DNA of 45,888 nucleotides from CAVVDT01 sp963747005 (GCA_963747005.1 CAVVDT010000001.1:1-45888); one strand, 5' to 3'. Counted from the first letter of the stretch, positions 15,983 to 25,568 are shown. The notes: generated by a model not told the origin, from the letters alone. Made by a program: numbers and translations.

Positions 15983-16005
15983 GCCTCAATGAAATGTCAT
16001 GAGGC
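15983..16005. terminator. Stem-loop after lspA
   Basis: GCCTCA-A-TGA-AATG-TCA-TGAGGC forms a 9-bp stem with one bulged base and a 4-base loop, between lspA (stop 15950) and the lipoprotein gene (start 16054). There is no T run, so it may stabilise or attenuate the transcript instead of ending it. Confidence 0.35.
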
Positions 16006-16053
16006 GAAAGCTGGCCGTTACACGGGTATGGGGTTGAAGGAGCCTTTGCGACA

Positions 16054-16620
16054 ATGAGTGCAACAGCAAGGCTGGCATGCCTGGCGCTGGCCGGCGTCAT
16101 GCTTGGCGGGTGCAGCGAGACGGGATTTCAGGACCTGTTCGGGGCCGGCAAGTACATTCCCAATGAAAATCAGGTGACCCAGGGCCACGTGCTCGCCACG
16201 CCGCCCGACTTGCAACTGCGACCGCCGGCCGACGGTCAGCAGCCGCCACAGCCGGTACAGCAGGCCAGTCAGACGCCGCAGCCGATCACCCAGCCGCCTG
16301 CCCAGCAGACGGCGATGCAGAACCAGCAGCCCGTCTACCAGCCGCAGCAGACCTATCAGGCGCCGACGCCCCAGCCGGTCTATCAGCAGCCCCAGCAGGT
16401 GACCCAAGGGCCGCAGCAATTGCAACCCCAGCAGGTGCAGCAGGCGAGAAACGATCCGTATGCCAAGTGGGGCGTATCGCTCTACAGGGCGGACGGCACC
16501 AAGAAGACCCAGGCCGAGCTGACCGAGGAAATGCGCAAGAAGAGGCTTGAGATGGAGAAGGCCAAGAATCCGAATTACGGCACGATCTTCAATCTCGGCT
16601 CGATCTGGACCAACGGCTGA
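16054..16620 (+). CDS. DUF3035-like outer-membrane lipoprotein (BamF-type)
   Basis: The 188-residue protein has a lipoprotein signal with lipobox LGGC (Cys20), then FQDLFGAGKYIPNENQVTQ and TPPDLQLRPP, which resemble the start of DUF3035 proteins; one member, BamF, is part of the beta-barrel assembly machine in Rhodobacterales. Residues of about 62-130 are Gln/Pro-rich low complexity. The C-terminus is charged and helical (TEEMRKKRLEMEKAKNPNYG) and ends FNLGSIWTNG. ATG 16054 follows AAGGAG. The position right after lspA suits a lipoprotein. The DUF3035 link rests on short motifs only. Confidence 0.7.
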   Translation: MSATARLACLALAGVMLGGCSETGFQDLFGAGKYIPNENQVTQGHVLATPPDLQLRPPADGQQPPQPVQQASQTPQPITQPPAQQTAMQNQQPVYQPQQTYQAPTPQPVYQQPQQVTQGPQQLQPQQVQQARNDPYAKWGVSLYRADGTKKTQAELTEEMRKKRLEMEKAKNPNYGTIFNLGSIWTNG

Positions 16621-16729
16621 GCGACAAGGGTTCGGCCCCCGCGCCGGTTACTGTTACGAAAAGTTTAGTGGCAAGCCGCAGGGCCGGGTGCGTAAGTAGC
16701 GCTCCGGCCGACCCATCAGGAGATCATCC

Positions 16730-18103
16730 TTGCGCACACCCTCGTTGATTGTCGCTTTGTGGGCCTTTGTTGCGCTTGTTTTTCTTCCTCTCGGTCTGAC
16801 ACCTGCCATGGCGGCCGGCGTCGAGGTCTCCCACTGGACCCTCGCCAACGGCCTGCAACTGGTCGTCATTCCCGATCATCGCGCCCCTGTGGTGACTCAC
16901 ATGGTGTGGTACCGGGTCGGCTCGGCCGACGAGCCGCAAGGCAAGAACGGCATCGCCCACTTCCTCGAACACCTGATGTTCAAGGGCACACCCACGGTGC
17001 CTGGCGGCGCCTTCTCCAAGACCGTGATGCGCAATGGCGGCGAGGACAATGCCTTCACCACCAAGGACTTCACCGCCTATTACCAGCGCATCGCCGCCGA
17101 CCGCCTCGAACTGGTGATGAAGCTGGAGGCCGACCGCATGGTCAACCTCACCCTCACCGAGGCCGATGTCGTACCGGAACTGAAGGTGGTGCTGGAAGAG
17201 CGGCGCATGCGCACCGACAACGACCCCGCCAGCTTGCTGAACGAACAGGCAGACGCCGCCATGTACGTGGCGCATCCCTATCACAATCCCACCATCGGCT
17301 GGTTGCCGGAGGTCTCGAAGCTCACCCGCGCCGACGCGGTGGCCTTCTACAAGGCCCATTATACCCCCGCCAACGCCGTCGTGGTGGTGGCCGGGGACGT
17401 GCAGCCCGAGGCCGTGAAGGCGATGGCCGAGCGCATCTACGGCGCCGTGGCCAATACCACCCGGACGAGTCCGCGCATCAGGACTCCCGAACCGAAGCCG
17501 GTGGCCGCGCGCCGCGTGGTGCTGAAGGCCGCCGACGTCTCGTCGCCGGAGGTCTCGCGCGACTATCTTGGCCCCAGCTACCACACTGCCGCCAAAGGGG
17601 AAGCCGAAGCCCTCGAAGTCCTTGGCGAGATCATGGGCGGCGGCCCCACCAGCCGGCTCTACAGCGACCTGGTGGTGAAGCAGAAGGTCGCCGCCTATGC
17701 CGGTGCCGGCTACGATGGTGGCGGACTCGACTACGGCACCTTTTCCGTCTACGCGTCCCCCGCTCCTGGCGGCGATGCCTCGGCCGTGGAAGCCGCCCTC
17801 GACAAGGCGCTGGCCGACCTGCTGAAGAACGGCATAACTGCCGATGAACTGGCGCGCGCCAAGAAGTCGCTGATCGCCGATACCGTCTATTCACTCGATA
17901 GCCAGTTCAAGCTTGCCTACATCTACGGGCAGGCTCTGGTCACCGGCCAGACGGTCGCCGACGTCCAGGACTGGCCGAACCGCATTTCCGCGGTAACCAT
18001 CGCCGATGTGAAGGCCGCCGCCGCCGAGGTCCTGAGGCCCGAGCGCTCGGTGACCAGCGTCCTGCTGCCTGATCCCACCGCCAAGGTAACGGCCCAGAAC
18101 TGA
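16730..18103 (+). CDS. M16 family zinc peptidase (processing-peptidase-like, catalytic member)
   Basis: Exported zinc peptidase of 457 residues. An N-terminal hydrophobic segment ending AMAA is a signal peptide. The zinc site is intact: inverted HFLEH at 77-81 with Glu80 as base, and distal Glu157 in VVLEERRM, exactly 76 residues on, as in the family. The LuxS/MPP-like C-terminal half (SPEVSRDYLGPSY, then GEIMGGGPTSRLY) is complete. TTG 16730 is the start, with AGGAG at 18 to 22 past 16700 at good spacing; no ATG fits. It pairs with the following inactive M16 gene, 21 bases on, probably as a periplasmic heterodimer. Confidence 0.9.
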   Translation: MRTPSLIVALWAFVALVFLPLGLTPAMAAGVEVSHWTLANGLQLVVIPDHRAPVVTHMVWYRVGSADEPQGKNGIAHFLEHLMFKGTPTVPGGAFSKTVMRNGGEDNAFTTKDFTAYYQRIAADRLELVMKLEADRMVNLTLTEADVVPELKVVLEERRMRTDNDPASLLNEQADAAMYVAHPYHNPTIGWLPEVSKLTRADAVAFYKAHYTPANAVVVVAGDVQPEAVKAMAERIYGAVANTTRTSPRIRTPEPKPVAARRVVLKAADVSSPEVSRDYLGPSYHTAAKGEAEALEVLGEIMGGGPTSRLYSDLVVKQKVAAYAGAGYDGGGLDYGTFSVYASPAPGGDASAVEAALDKALADLLKNGITADELARAKKSLIADTVYSLDSQFKLAYIYGQALVTGQTVADVQDWPNRISAVTIADVKAAAAEVLRPERSVTSVLLPDPTAKVTAQN

Positions 18104-18124
18104 TTGAAGGGACCGACTCCGCCC

Positions 18125-19480
18125 ATGTTCCGCCATTCCTCACGTCTCGTCCCCGGCCTTTCGGGCCTTCTCGTCGGCTTCATGCTGCTCTTTGCCTGGC
18201 CGCTGGCCGCCCAGGCGTTTGAGATCAGGAAGGTGACCTCGCCCGGCGGCATCACCGCCTGGCTGGTGGAGGACCACACCATCCCGCTCATCGCCATGCA
18301 ATTCTCCTTTGCCGGCGGCAGCGCCGCCGACCCGGCTGATCGTCCGGGCCTGGCGCATTTCCTCTCCGGCATGCTGGACGAGGGCGCCGGCAATCTCGAT
18401 TCCGCCGCCTTCCAGCGCCGCATCGAGGATCTGTCGGTGAAGATGTCCTTCGATGCCGGCCGCGACGAGTTCACCGGCTCGCTCCAGACCCTCAGCCAGA
18501 ACCGCGCCGCCGCCTTCGATCTGCTGGCGCTGGCCCTGACGAAGCCGCGCTTCGATTCCGCCTCGCTGGAACGCATGCGCGGTCAGTTTGTGCTCGGCAT
18601 CGAGAACGATGCCGAGGACCCGGAACGCATCGCCAGTCAGGCCTGGATGCACACGATATTCGGCTCCCACCCCTACGGCCGTTCTTCCGACGGCAATGTC
18701 GCCGGCATCAAGGCGGTGACCGCCGATGACCTGCGCGCCCTGACCCGGCGTCTGTTCGCCCGCCAGGGGCTCGACGTGGCCGTGGTCGGCGACATTGACG
18801 CTGCCACCCTGTCAACGGAACTGGACAAGGTATTCGGTGCTCTGCCGGCAAAGTCCGGCATGCCCAAGGTCGCCGCCACGACCCCCATCATGGGCCCCGT
18901 CGTGCAGATCATCGAGCGCGACATCCCGCAATCGATCATCCGCTTCGGTTCCCGCGGCATTCCGCGCAGCGACCCCGATTTCATCGCCGCCTATGTGATG
19001 AATTTCATCCTCGGTGACGGCGGCTTTGCCTCGCGGCTGACCGAGCAGGTGCGCGAGAAGCGCGGACTGGCCTATTCCATCTATACCGCGCTTTATCCGC
19101 TCGACCACGCCGCCCTGTTCTACGGCGCTACCGCCACCGTGAACGCCCACGCCGCGGAGACCTTGACGATCCTGCGCGACGTGCTCAAACGCATGGCCGA
19201 GGACGGCCCCACGGCGGCCGAACTGGCCGAGGCCAAGACCTATCTCACCGGCTCCTATGCATTGCGCTTTGATTCCGACCGCAAGATCGCCAGCCAGCTT
19301 CTGGCCATCCAGCGGGCGAACCTCGGCATCGACTACATCAAGAAGCGCAACGGCCTGATCAACGCGGTGACGCTCGAAGACGTCAAGCGCATGGCGAAGC
19401 GCATCATCGACACCAACGCGCTGGTGGTCACCGTGGTCGGCAAGCCCACGGACCTGAAGGCGGTGGGCAAGTCGGGCTGA
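18125..19480 (+). CDS. M16 family peptidase-like protein (non-catalytic partner)
   Basis: The 451-residue protein has a signal peptide (LLVGFMLLFAWPLAAQA, ending near residue 31). The zinc motif is lost: where the partner has HFLEH this one has HFLSGMLDEG, so it should not cleave peptides. It keeps the C-terminal REKRGLAYSIYTALYPLDHA segment, whose Arg and Tyr assist substrate binding in paired M16 enzymes. ATG 18125 is preferred over TTG 18104 because GAAGGGA lies before it. It forms an operon with the catalytic M16 gene, like the alpha and beta subunits of mitochondrial processing peptidase. Confidence 0.9.
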   Translation: MFRHSSRLVPGLSGLLVGFMLLFAWPLAAQAFEIRKVTSPGGITAWLVEDHTIPLIAMQFSFAGGSAADPADRPGLAHFLSGMLDEGAGNLDSAAFQRRIEDLSVKMSFDAGRDEFTGSLQTLSQNRAAAFDLLALALTKPRFDSASLERMRGQFVLGIENDAEDPERIASQAWMHTIFGSHPYGRSSDGNVAGIKAVTADDLRALTRRLFARQGLDVAVVGDIDAATLSTELDKVFGALPAKSGMPKVAATTPIMGPVVQIIERDIPQSIIRFGSRGIPRSDPDFIAAYVMNFILGDGGFASRLTEQVREKRGLAYSIYTALYPLDHAALFYGATATVNAHAAETLTILRDVLKRMAEDGPTAAELAEAKTYLTGSYALRFDSDRKIASQLLAIQRANLGIDYIKKRNGLINAVTLEDVKRMAKRIIDTNALVVTVVGKPTDLKAVGKSG

Positions 19481-19536
19481 GGGGCCGATCCGGGGCTGCG
19501 AATCGGCTAGATTGACCCGAAGCTGCCGGAGACCGG

Positions 19537-20862
19537 ATGACCTATCGCCAGAACCTCGATGACTGCTTTGCCGCCGCGATCGGCGACCGCGGTCTGTCGG
19601 CATCCGCCTGGGTTAAGGCGCTTGAGCGGGCAGGTGAGGCCATGGCGACCGTCAGGCGCTGGCATGCCGAGGGCAGTCTGCCGTTGCTGCGCCTGCCGGA
19701 ACGCCGCGACGACCTTGCTGCCTGCCGCTCAGCGGCCGAGCTACTCACCCGCGGGGCGCGCGACATCGTCCATTTCGGCACCGGCGGTTCCTCGCTCGGC
19801 GCCCAGGCGCTGGCCCAGCTTGCCGGCTATCGGGTGCCTGGCTCGCGCTTGTCGCTGGGGCACGACGAGCGCCCGCGTTTGCATTTCTTCGACAACCTCG
19901 ATGCCGCGACACTGACCGCGGCGCTGGTTAATTTCGATCTCGACACCACCCGTTTCCTGGTGATCTCCAAGTCTGGTGGCACGCCCGAGACGCTGGTGCA
20001 GCTTTTGGCGGCGCTGGATGCGCTCGCCGCGGGCGGCGCCGGGCGCGATCCCGCCCGTCATGTCGTTGCGCTGACCGAACCGGGCGGTCCCGCCCGCAAT
20101 GCGGTGAGGAGCCTTGCCACCCGCCACGGGCTTACTGTCCTCGACCATGATCCGGGCATCGGCGGGCGCTTTTCCGTCCTCTCCAATGTCGGCATGCTGC
20201 CGGCGCTGCTGGTCGGCCTCGACCCGGAAACGATCCGCGCCGGTGCCGCTGGAGTCATGGAGGACTTTCTCAACCAACCCGATCCCGCCGCCATTGCGCC
20301 CGTCGCCGGGGCGGCGATGGTGCAGGGCTTGACCGAGGAGGTGGGCCTCACCGCCACCATCCTCATGCCCTACAGCGACCGCTTGCGGCTGCTTTCGGCC
20401 TGGTACCAGCAATTGTGGGCCGAAAGCCTCGGCAAAGAGGGACGCGGCATCCAGCCGCTCGCTGCCGCCGGTCCGGTCGACCAGCACAGCCAGATGCAGC
20501 TTTTTCTCGGCGGACCCCCCGACAAGCTCCTGACCATCATCCAGGCCCCCACCTCCGGCGAGGGCCAGCGCATTTCCGCCGATTACCGTGCCGACCCGCT
20601 GCTCGCCTATCTGGCCGGGCGCACCGTCGGCGACCTGACCGATGCCCAGGCCCGCGCCAGTGCCCGCACCTATGCCAGCCACGGCCGCCCGGTGCGGGTC
20701 ATCTCCCTCGATGCGGTCGATGAGCGCGCCATCGGCGCGCTCACCATGCATTTCATGCTCGAAACCATCGTCACCGGGCTTATGATGGGCGTCGATCCCT
20801 TCGACCAGCCGGCCGTGGAAGCCGCCAAGGTTTTGACCCGCGACTATCTCTCGGCCATGTGA
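19537..20862 (+). CDS. pgi: Glucose-6-phosphate isomerase
   Basis: Interconverts glucose 6-phosphate and fructose 6-phosphate. At 441 residues it is the short form, about 100 residues smaller than the E. coli enzyme. The sugar-phosphate isomerase motifs are present: FGTGGSSLGAQAL (near 76-88), VISKSGGTPETL (near 143-154) and LWAESLGKEGRG with the active-site Glu, then PVDQHSQMQLFLGGP with the catalytic His. It lies between the M16 pair and mutL, four bases before mutL, so these may be co-transcribed. Confidence 0.93.
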   Translation: MTYRQNLDDCFAAAIGDRGLSASAWVKALERAGEAMATVRRWHAEGSLPLLRLPERRDDLAACRSAAELLTRGARDIVHFGTGGSSLGAQALAQLAGYRVPGSRLSLGHDERPRLHFFDNLDAATLTAALVNFDLDTTRFLVISKSGGTPETLVQLLAALDALAAGGAGRDPARHVVALTEPGGPARNAVRSLATRHGLTVLDHDPGIGGRFSVLSNVGMLPALLVGLDPETIRAGAAGVMEDFLNQPDPAAIAPVAGAAMVQGLTEEVGLTATILMPYSDRLRLLSAWYQQLWAESLGKEGRGIQPLAAAGPVDQHSQMQLFLGGPPDKLLTIIQAPTSGEGQRISADYRADPLLAYLAGRTVGDLTDAQARASARTYASHGRPVRVISLDAVDERAIGALTMHFMLETIVTGLMMGVDPFDQPAVEAAKVLTRDYLSAM

Positions 20863-20866
20863 CGCC

Positions 20867-22619
20867 ATGGCGATACGCCGTCTGAATCCCAACACCGTCA
20901 ATCGCATCGCCGCCGGCGAGGTGATCGAGCGCCCCTCCAGCGTGGTCAAGGAACTGGTGGAAAACGCCATCGATGCCGGCGCCCGGCGCATCGCCATCGA
21001 CTTTGCCGGCGGCGGGCGCAACCTTATCCGGGTAACGGACGACGGCTGCGGCATGCCGCCGGAGGACCTCGACCTTGCCATCGAGCGCCATGCCACCTCC
21101 AAGCTTACCGACGATGATCTGGTGAATATCGACACCTTGGGGTTTCGCGGCGAGGCGTTGGCCTCCATCGGTGCGGTGGCCCGGTTGCGCATCGTCTCGC
21201 GCCCGCAGGGCGGTAAAGAAGCCCACGAAATCCGCATCGAGGATGGCACCAAAGCCCCAGTCCGCCCCGCCGCCCATGCCGCGGGGACGACCGTCGAGGT
21301 CCGCGATCTCTTCCACGCCGTGCCCGCTCGCTTGAAATTCCTGCGCTCGGAACGCTCCGAAACTGCCGAGGCGACCGACATCGTGCGTCGCCTCGCCATG
21401 GCCCATCCCGACATCGCCTTTTCGCTCACCGCCGGCGAACGCCGCTACTTCGATCTCGCTGCCCGCCCCGGCGAGGACGGGCTCAAGCGCCGGGTGGCCG
21501 AGGTGATGGGTCGCGAATTCGCCGACAACGCGCTTTTTCTCGAGGCCGGGCGCGAGGGCGTCGGGCTTGCCGGCTTCATTGGCCTCGCCACCGTGTCGCG
21601 GCCGACGACGGCCATGCAGCATGTCTTCGTCAACGGTCGGGCGGTGCGCGACAAGCTGACCTCGGGCGCCATCCGCGGCGCCTATGCCGACGTCATGGCG
21701 CGCGGCCGCCACCCCATGCTGGTGCTGTTCCTCGAGCTTCCTTCGGCAGAGCTCGATGTCAACGTCCATCCCGCCAAGACCGAAGTGCGCTTCCGCGATC
21801 CGGGTCTGGTGCGGGGTCTCATTGTCGGGGCTCTGCGTCAACGCCTCAGCGCCCCGGGCCAGAAGGCGGCCCCCGCCGCCGCGGCGGAAATGATGGCCGC
21901 CTTTGCCGGCGCCGGGCGTTCGGCCGCCGGCTGGCGCCCCGCCATGCCGCAACGCATGGCCCCGGCCTTTGCCGGCTTCGAGTCTCCCTCGGCCGATTTC
22001 GAGCGCCCACCAGGCGCCGCTGGTGGATGACCTGCTCGACCGGCCCCTGGGCGCGGCGCGGGCGCAACTGCACGAAAACTACATCATCTCGCAGACCCGC
22101 GACGGCCTCGTCATCGTCGACCAGCACGCTGCCCATGAGCGTCTCGTCTACGAGCGCATGAAGGCCGCCCGCGCCCGTGGCGAGGCGGCAACCCAGCCGC
22201 TACTGGTGCCCGAGGTGGTCGATCTCGACGCCGCCGCCGTCGACCGCCTGCTGGACCATGCCGAGGCGCTGGGTGAGGCCGGGCTGGTGCTGGAGGGCTT
22301 CGGCCCCGGCACCGTGGTGGTGCGCGAGGTACCCGCCGTGCTGGCCGGCGCCGAGGTGGCAAGGCTGGTACGCGACGTCGCCGGCGAGATCGCCGAGCAC
22401 GGCTCCGGCATGGCGCTGGATGAGCGCATGGGCCATGTGCTGGCCACCATGGCCTGCCACGGTTCGGTGCGCTCCGGCCGCCGTCTCAGGGCGGAAGAGA
22501 TGAACCAGCTCTTGCGCGACATGGAGGCCAACCCCAATGCCGGCCAGTGCAACCACGGCCGCCCCACCTTCATCGAGTTGAAGCTGTCCGACGTGGAACG
22601 CCTGTTCGGGCGGAAATAA
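20867..22619 (+). pseudogene. mutL: DNA mismatch repair protein MutL, one frameshift in the linker
   Basis: Links MutS mismatch recognition to strand removal. The N-terminal GHKL ATPase is intact with Glu29 and Asn33 (VKELVENAIDAGA), DDGCGMP, ATSKL and GFRGEALASI. The C-terminal domain follows in another frame and carries the endonuclease motif DQHAAHERLVYE (DQHA-x2-E-x4-E) and GQCNHGRPT. The break lies near 22005 in the non-conserved linker, where the first frame ends ERPPGAAGG and the second continues ISSAHQAPLVDDLLDRP. One missing base would restore a protein of about 583 residues. A consensus error is likely; if real, the strain would be a mutator lacking the MutL C-terminal domain. Confidence 0.88.
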
Positions 22620-22643
22620 CCCGCACCCTCCACCCGCCTACAC

Positions 22644-22672
22644 CGTCATGGCGGGGCTTGACTTCGCCATCC
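22644..22672. repeat. Repeat family C, half copy
   Basis: CGTCATGGCGGGGCTTGACT followed by TCGCCATCC matches the first half of the family C element at 9238. It lies between the convergent mutL and ACC deaminase genes, where it may help end transcription. Confidence 0.55.
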
Positions 22673-22724
22673 ATTCCGCTGGCGTTGCGTCTGGGGAGAC
22701 GGTTGCAGAAAGGGCAGGCCCATC

Positions 22725-23747
22725 TCACCCGTTGCGATACAGATAACTGTAGGCGTTGATCGCCGGCACGCCGCCGAGATGCGCATACAGCACCTTGGAA
22801 CCTGCGGGGAAGAAACCCTTGCGCACCAAATCGATCAGCCCTTGCATGGATTTGCCCTCATAGACCGGGTCGGTCATCATGCCTTCCATGCGGGCGCAAA
22901 GCCGGATGGCGGCGTTGGTCTCCTCCGACGGCACGCCGTAGGCGGGATGGGCATAGTCGGTCATCAGCACCAGGTCGTCGTCGGTGATCTCGCGTCCCAG
23001 GCCCACCAGTTCGGCGGTGTTGCGGGCAATGGAGAGCACCTGCGCCCGGGTCTGGTCCGGGGTGCCGGAGGCATCGATGCCGATGACGTTGTGCGCCCGC
23101 CCATCGGCCGCGAACCCGACCAGCATGCCGGCATGGGTGGAGCCGGTGACGGTGCACACCACGATATAATCGAACCGCGTCTGCATCTCGGCTTCCTGGC
23201 CGCGCACCTCATCGGCAAAGCCCGCATAGCCGAGCCCGCCCAGCGGATGCACCGAGGCGCCGGCCGGGATGGGATAGGGCTTGCCACCCTTCGCCTTCAC
23301 GTCTTCAAGCGCTCTTTCCCAGCTTTCGCGGATGCCGATGTCGAAGCCCTCGTCCACCAGTTCGATCTCCGCCCCCATCACCCGCGACATCAGGATATTG
23401 CCCACCCGGTCGTAGACGGCATCGTTGAACGGCACCCAGCTTTCCTGCACCAGCCGGCACTTCATGCCGATCTTGGCGGCAACCGCGGCGACCTGGCGGG
23501 TATGGTTGGACTGCACCCCGCCGATGGTGACGAGGGTATCGCAGTTCTGGGCGATGGCATCGGGGACGAGATATTCCAGCTTCCTGATCTTGTTGCCGCC
23601 GAAGGCCAGCCCCGAATTGCAGTCGTCGCGCTTGGCGTAAAGCTCGACCTCGCCGCCCAGATGGTCGGAAAGGCGCGAAAGTCTTTCGATCGGCGTCGGG
23701 CCGAACATCAGCGGATAGCGGGGAAACTTTTTGGCGACGTTAAGCAT
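22725..23747 (-). CDS. acdS: 1-aminocyclopropane-1-carboxylate deaminase
   Basis: PLP enzyme that splits the plant ethylene precursor ACC into alpha-ketobutyrate and ammonia. The 340-residue length is typical. PLP Lys53 sits in GGNKIRKLEYL, and the substrate-carboxylate loop is VQSNHTRQ (79-86). The residues that separate true ACC deaminases from D-cysteine desulfhydrases are present: Glu297 in VYEGKSMQG and Leu324 in YAHLGGVP, matching Glu295 and Leu322 of the Pseudomonas enzyme with the same offset as the Lys. It fits a bacterium that lives with plants or in the rhizosphere. No acdR regulator is adjacent. Confidence 0.92.
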   Translation of the reverse strand: MLNVAKKFPRYPLMFGPTPIERLSRLSDHLGGEVELYAKRDDCNSGLAFGGNKIRKLEYLVPDAIAQNCDTLVTIGGVQSNHTRQVAAVAAKIGMKCRLVQESWVPFNDAVYDRVGNILMSRVMGAEIELVDEGFDIGIRESWERALEDVKAKGGKPYPIPAGASVHPLGGLGYAGFADEVRGQEAEMQTRFDYIVVCTVTGSTHAGMLVGFAADGRAHNVIGIDASGTPDQTRAQVLSIARNTAELVGLGREITDDDLVLMTDYAHPAYGVPSEETNAAIRLCARMEGMMTDPVYEGKSMQGLIDLVRKGFFPAGSKVLYAHLGGVPAINAYSYLYRNG

Positions 23748-23841
23748 GGCAAGTGATCCTGACGGGCGATAGGTGCTGGGGGGTGAATGTAGCCATCGGC
23801 TCTATGGGAATCGCAAGGATTTTCTGCAAGACTTGCATCCC

Positions 23842-24048
23842 ATGGATGAAACGAAGATCGATCGCGCCGCCATGGGGCGCCTCGCCAAGGCACTGGCCTT
23901 CATCTGCGGGGCGGACCATCCCACTACCGTTGCCTTGAAGACCGCATCGGAGACCGGCTCGGCGATGGACATCAAGAAGGCCCGCGACCTGTTCCTGCGC
24001 TTGAAGCCCGGCGACCGCAAGGCCGCCATGGCGATGCTCGAGGATTGA
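23842..24048 (+). CDS. Small conserved-looking protein of unknown function
   Basis: The 68-residue protein from ATG 23842 (MDETKIDRAAMGRLAKALAF) is soluble and mostly helical, with two parts: a helix with a lone Cys (FICGADHPTTVALK) and a basic second helix pair (KKARDLFLRLKPGDRKAAM). GC-rich third positions like its neighbours and a tight fit between acdS (divergent) and rsmD (convergent, nine bases apart) support a real gene. An upstream ATG at 23773 is in frame but would run into the acdS promoter region. Family not recognised. Confidence 0.6.
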   Translation: MDETKIDRAAMGRLAKALAFICGADHPTTVALKTASETGSAMDIKKARDLFLRLKPGDRKAAMAMLED

Positions 24049-24057
24049 ACGGGCAAC

Positions 24058-24627
24058 TTAAGGCGCGGCCGCCACGGACCTCAGAAACAGCACCTGCGTA
24101 TCGCCGTAGACGCGCCGGTCGATGCGGCCGAGGCCTTCTGGCACCGCGACGTCGCTGCGCTCGCTTTCTTCCAGCACCACCACGGCCCCATCCTTCAGCC
24201 ATCCGCCGGCGAGCAGCGCGGCCAGCGTTTTCTCGCCCAACCCCTTGCCATAGGGCGGGTCGGCGAAGGCGAGATCGAAGGGGGCTTGCGGGGCGGCCGG
24301 TCCCAGTTTCGTGGCATCGCGCCGCCAGATCTTGGCAAGGCCCGTCACCCCCAGCGCCTCGGCATTGCTGCGCAGCGCCGCGCGGGCCTCGGGCGCTTCT
24401 TCCACGAACAGCACATGCCGGGCGCCGCGCGACAGGGCTTCGAGGCCCAGCGCTCCCGATCCGGCGAACAGGTCGAGGACGCGCGCACCGTCGAGCGAAA
24501 AATCATCGATGCCGTGCTCGAGGATGTTGAAGATCGCCTGGCGTACCCGTTCCGCCGTCGGCCGCGTCGAGGCCCCGCGCCGGGTGACGAGGGGGCGGCC
24601 GCTAAACTTTCCGCCGACGATTCGCAT
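24058..24627 (-). CDS. rsmD: 16S rRNA (guanine(966)-N2)-methyltransferase
   Basis: Methylates G966 of 16S rRNA using SAM. The 189-residue protein begins MRIVGGKFSGR, the family's normal N-terminus. It has the SAM motif VLDLFAGSGALGLEALSRGA (50-69) and the N6/N2-type catalytic DPPY (123-126). An in-frame upstream extension to 24699 is open but lies within the rluB gene; the ATG at 24627 overlaps the end of rluB by 26 bases, so the two are co-transcribed and probably coupled. Confidence 0.93.
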   Translation of the reverse strand: MRIVGGKFSGRPLVTRRGASTRPTAERVRQAIFNILEHGIDDFSLDGARVLDLFAGSGALGLEALSRGARHVLFVEEAPEARAALRSNAEALGVTGLAKIWRRDATKLGPAAPQAPFDLAFADPPYGKGLGEKTLAALLAGGWLKDGAVVVLEESERSDVAVPEGLGRIDRRVYGDTQVLFLRSVAAAP

Positions 24628-25432
24628 GCTTTTCCGACGTCGACTTCTTCTTCGTTGCCCAGCCCCTGGTATCGGCCGCACCGGGGCGTCCGGCGCCAAG
24701 CTGTTCGGCGATCACCTTGGGCGACACCTCCTCCACTTCGCCGCGTTTCAGTTCACCGAGCTGGAACGGCCCGAAGGCGACCCGGATGAGCCGGTTTACG
24801 GTGAGCCCCAGGTGTTCGCACACCTTCTTCACCTCGCGGTTCTTGCCCTCGCGCAAGGCGAACGACAGCCACGCATTGGCGCCTTGCACCTTGTCGAGCC
24901 TGGCTTCGATGGGGCCGTAGTGGATGCCATCGACGCTGACGCCGTCGGCCAGCTTCCTGAGCGCCGGCTCGTCCACCTTGCCATAGGCGCGGATGCGGTA
25001 GCGCCTGACCCAGCCGGTGGCGGGAAGCTCCAGAAGGCGCGCCAGCCCGCCGTCGTTGGTGAGCAGCAACAGCCCTTCGGTGTTGAGATCGAGGCGGCCG
25101 ATGGACACCACTCGCGGCATGGTTGCCGGCAGGTGCTGGAAGACGGTATCGCGGCCCTTTTCGTCCTTGTGGCTGACCACCAGGCCCTCCGGCTTGTGAT
25201 AGCGCCACAGGCGGGCGGCCTCCTTCACCGGCAGCGGCTGGCCGTTGACCATGACGGTGTCGTCGCCCGTCACCGTGCGCGCTGGAGTTGAAAGGGTCTC
25301 GCCGTTGATGCTGACCCGACCCTCGGCGATCCATTTTTCGGCATCGCGTCTGGAACACAGGCCGGCGCGCGCCATCACCTTGGCGATGCGGTCTCCGGCG
25401 GGCGGGCTGGTCTCTTTCGGGGCTTTGGCCAT
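24602..25432 (-). CDS. rluB: 23S rRNA pseudouridine synthase (RluB/RsuA family)
   Basis: Converts a specific uridine of rRNA to pseudouridine. The 276-residue protein has an N-terminal S4 RNA-binding domain (about 14-62, RIAKVMARAGLCSRRDAEKWI) and the catalytic GRLDLNTEGLLLLTNDG with Asp115. The RluB/E/F-type insert and the REGKNREVKKVCEHLG motif are present. The basic tail (KKKSTSEKHANRRRKV) probably binds RNA. Best matched to RluB from its context with rsmD, although RsuA/RluB/RluE are hard to separate by eye. Confidence 0.88.
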   Translation of the reverse strand: MAKAPKETSPPAGDRIAKVMARAGLCSRRDAEKWIAEGRVSINGETLSTPARTVTGDDTVMVNGQPLPVKEAARLWRYHKPEGLVVSHKDEKGRDTVFQHLPATMPRVVSIGRLDLNTEGLLLLTNDGGLARLLELPATGWVRRYRIRAYGKVDEPALRKLADGVSVDGIHYGPIEARLDKVQGANAWLSFALREGKNREVKKVCEHLGLTVNRLIRVAFGPFQLGELKRGEVEEVSPKVIAEQLGAGRPGAADTRGWATKKKSTSEKHANRRRKV

Positions 25433-25568
25433 GGGTTGCTTCTAGATGCTTTGCCGTTGCGGCGAAATGATGAATGTGCCCCGGGGCGTGACATGGCTCC
25501 AGCGGTGTGATGAGATGGCCCGGTCCGTCATCCGCGAAAACGCGCAAGCAGCGGACAGGGAGAGTAAA

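Noticed and set aside
22000..22010. Programmed frameshift in mutL
   Set aside because: No slippery heptamer or downstream stem is apparent at the shift, MutL is not known to use frameshifting for its full length, and other genes nearby show similar single-base losses.
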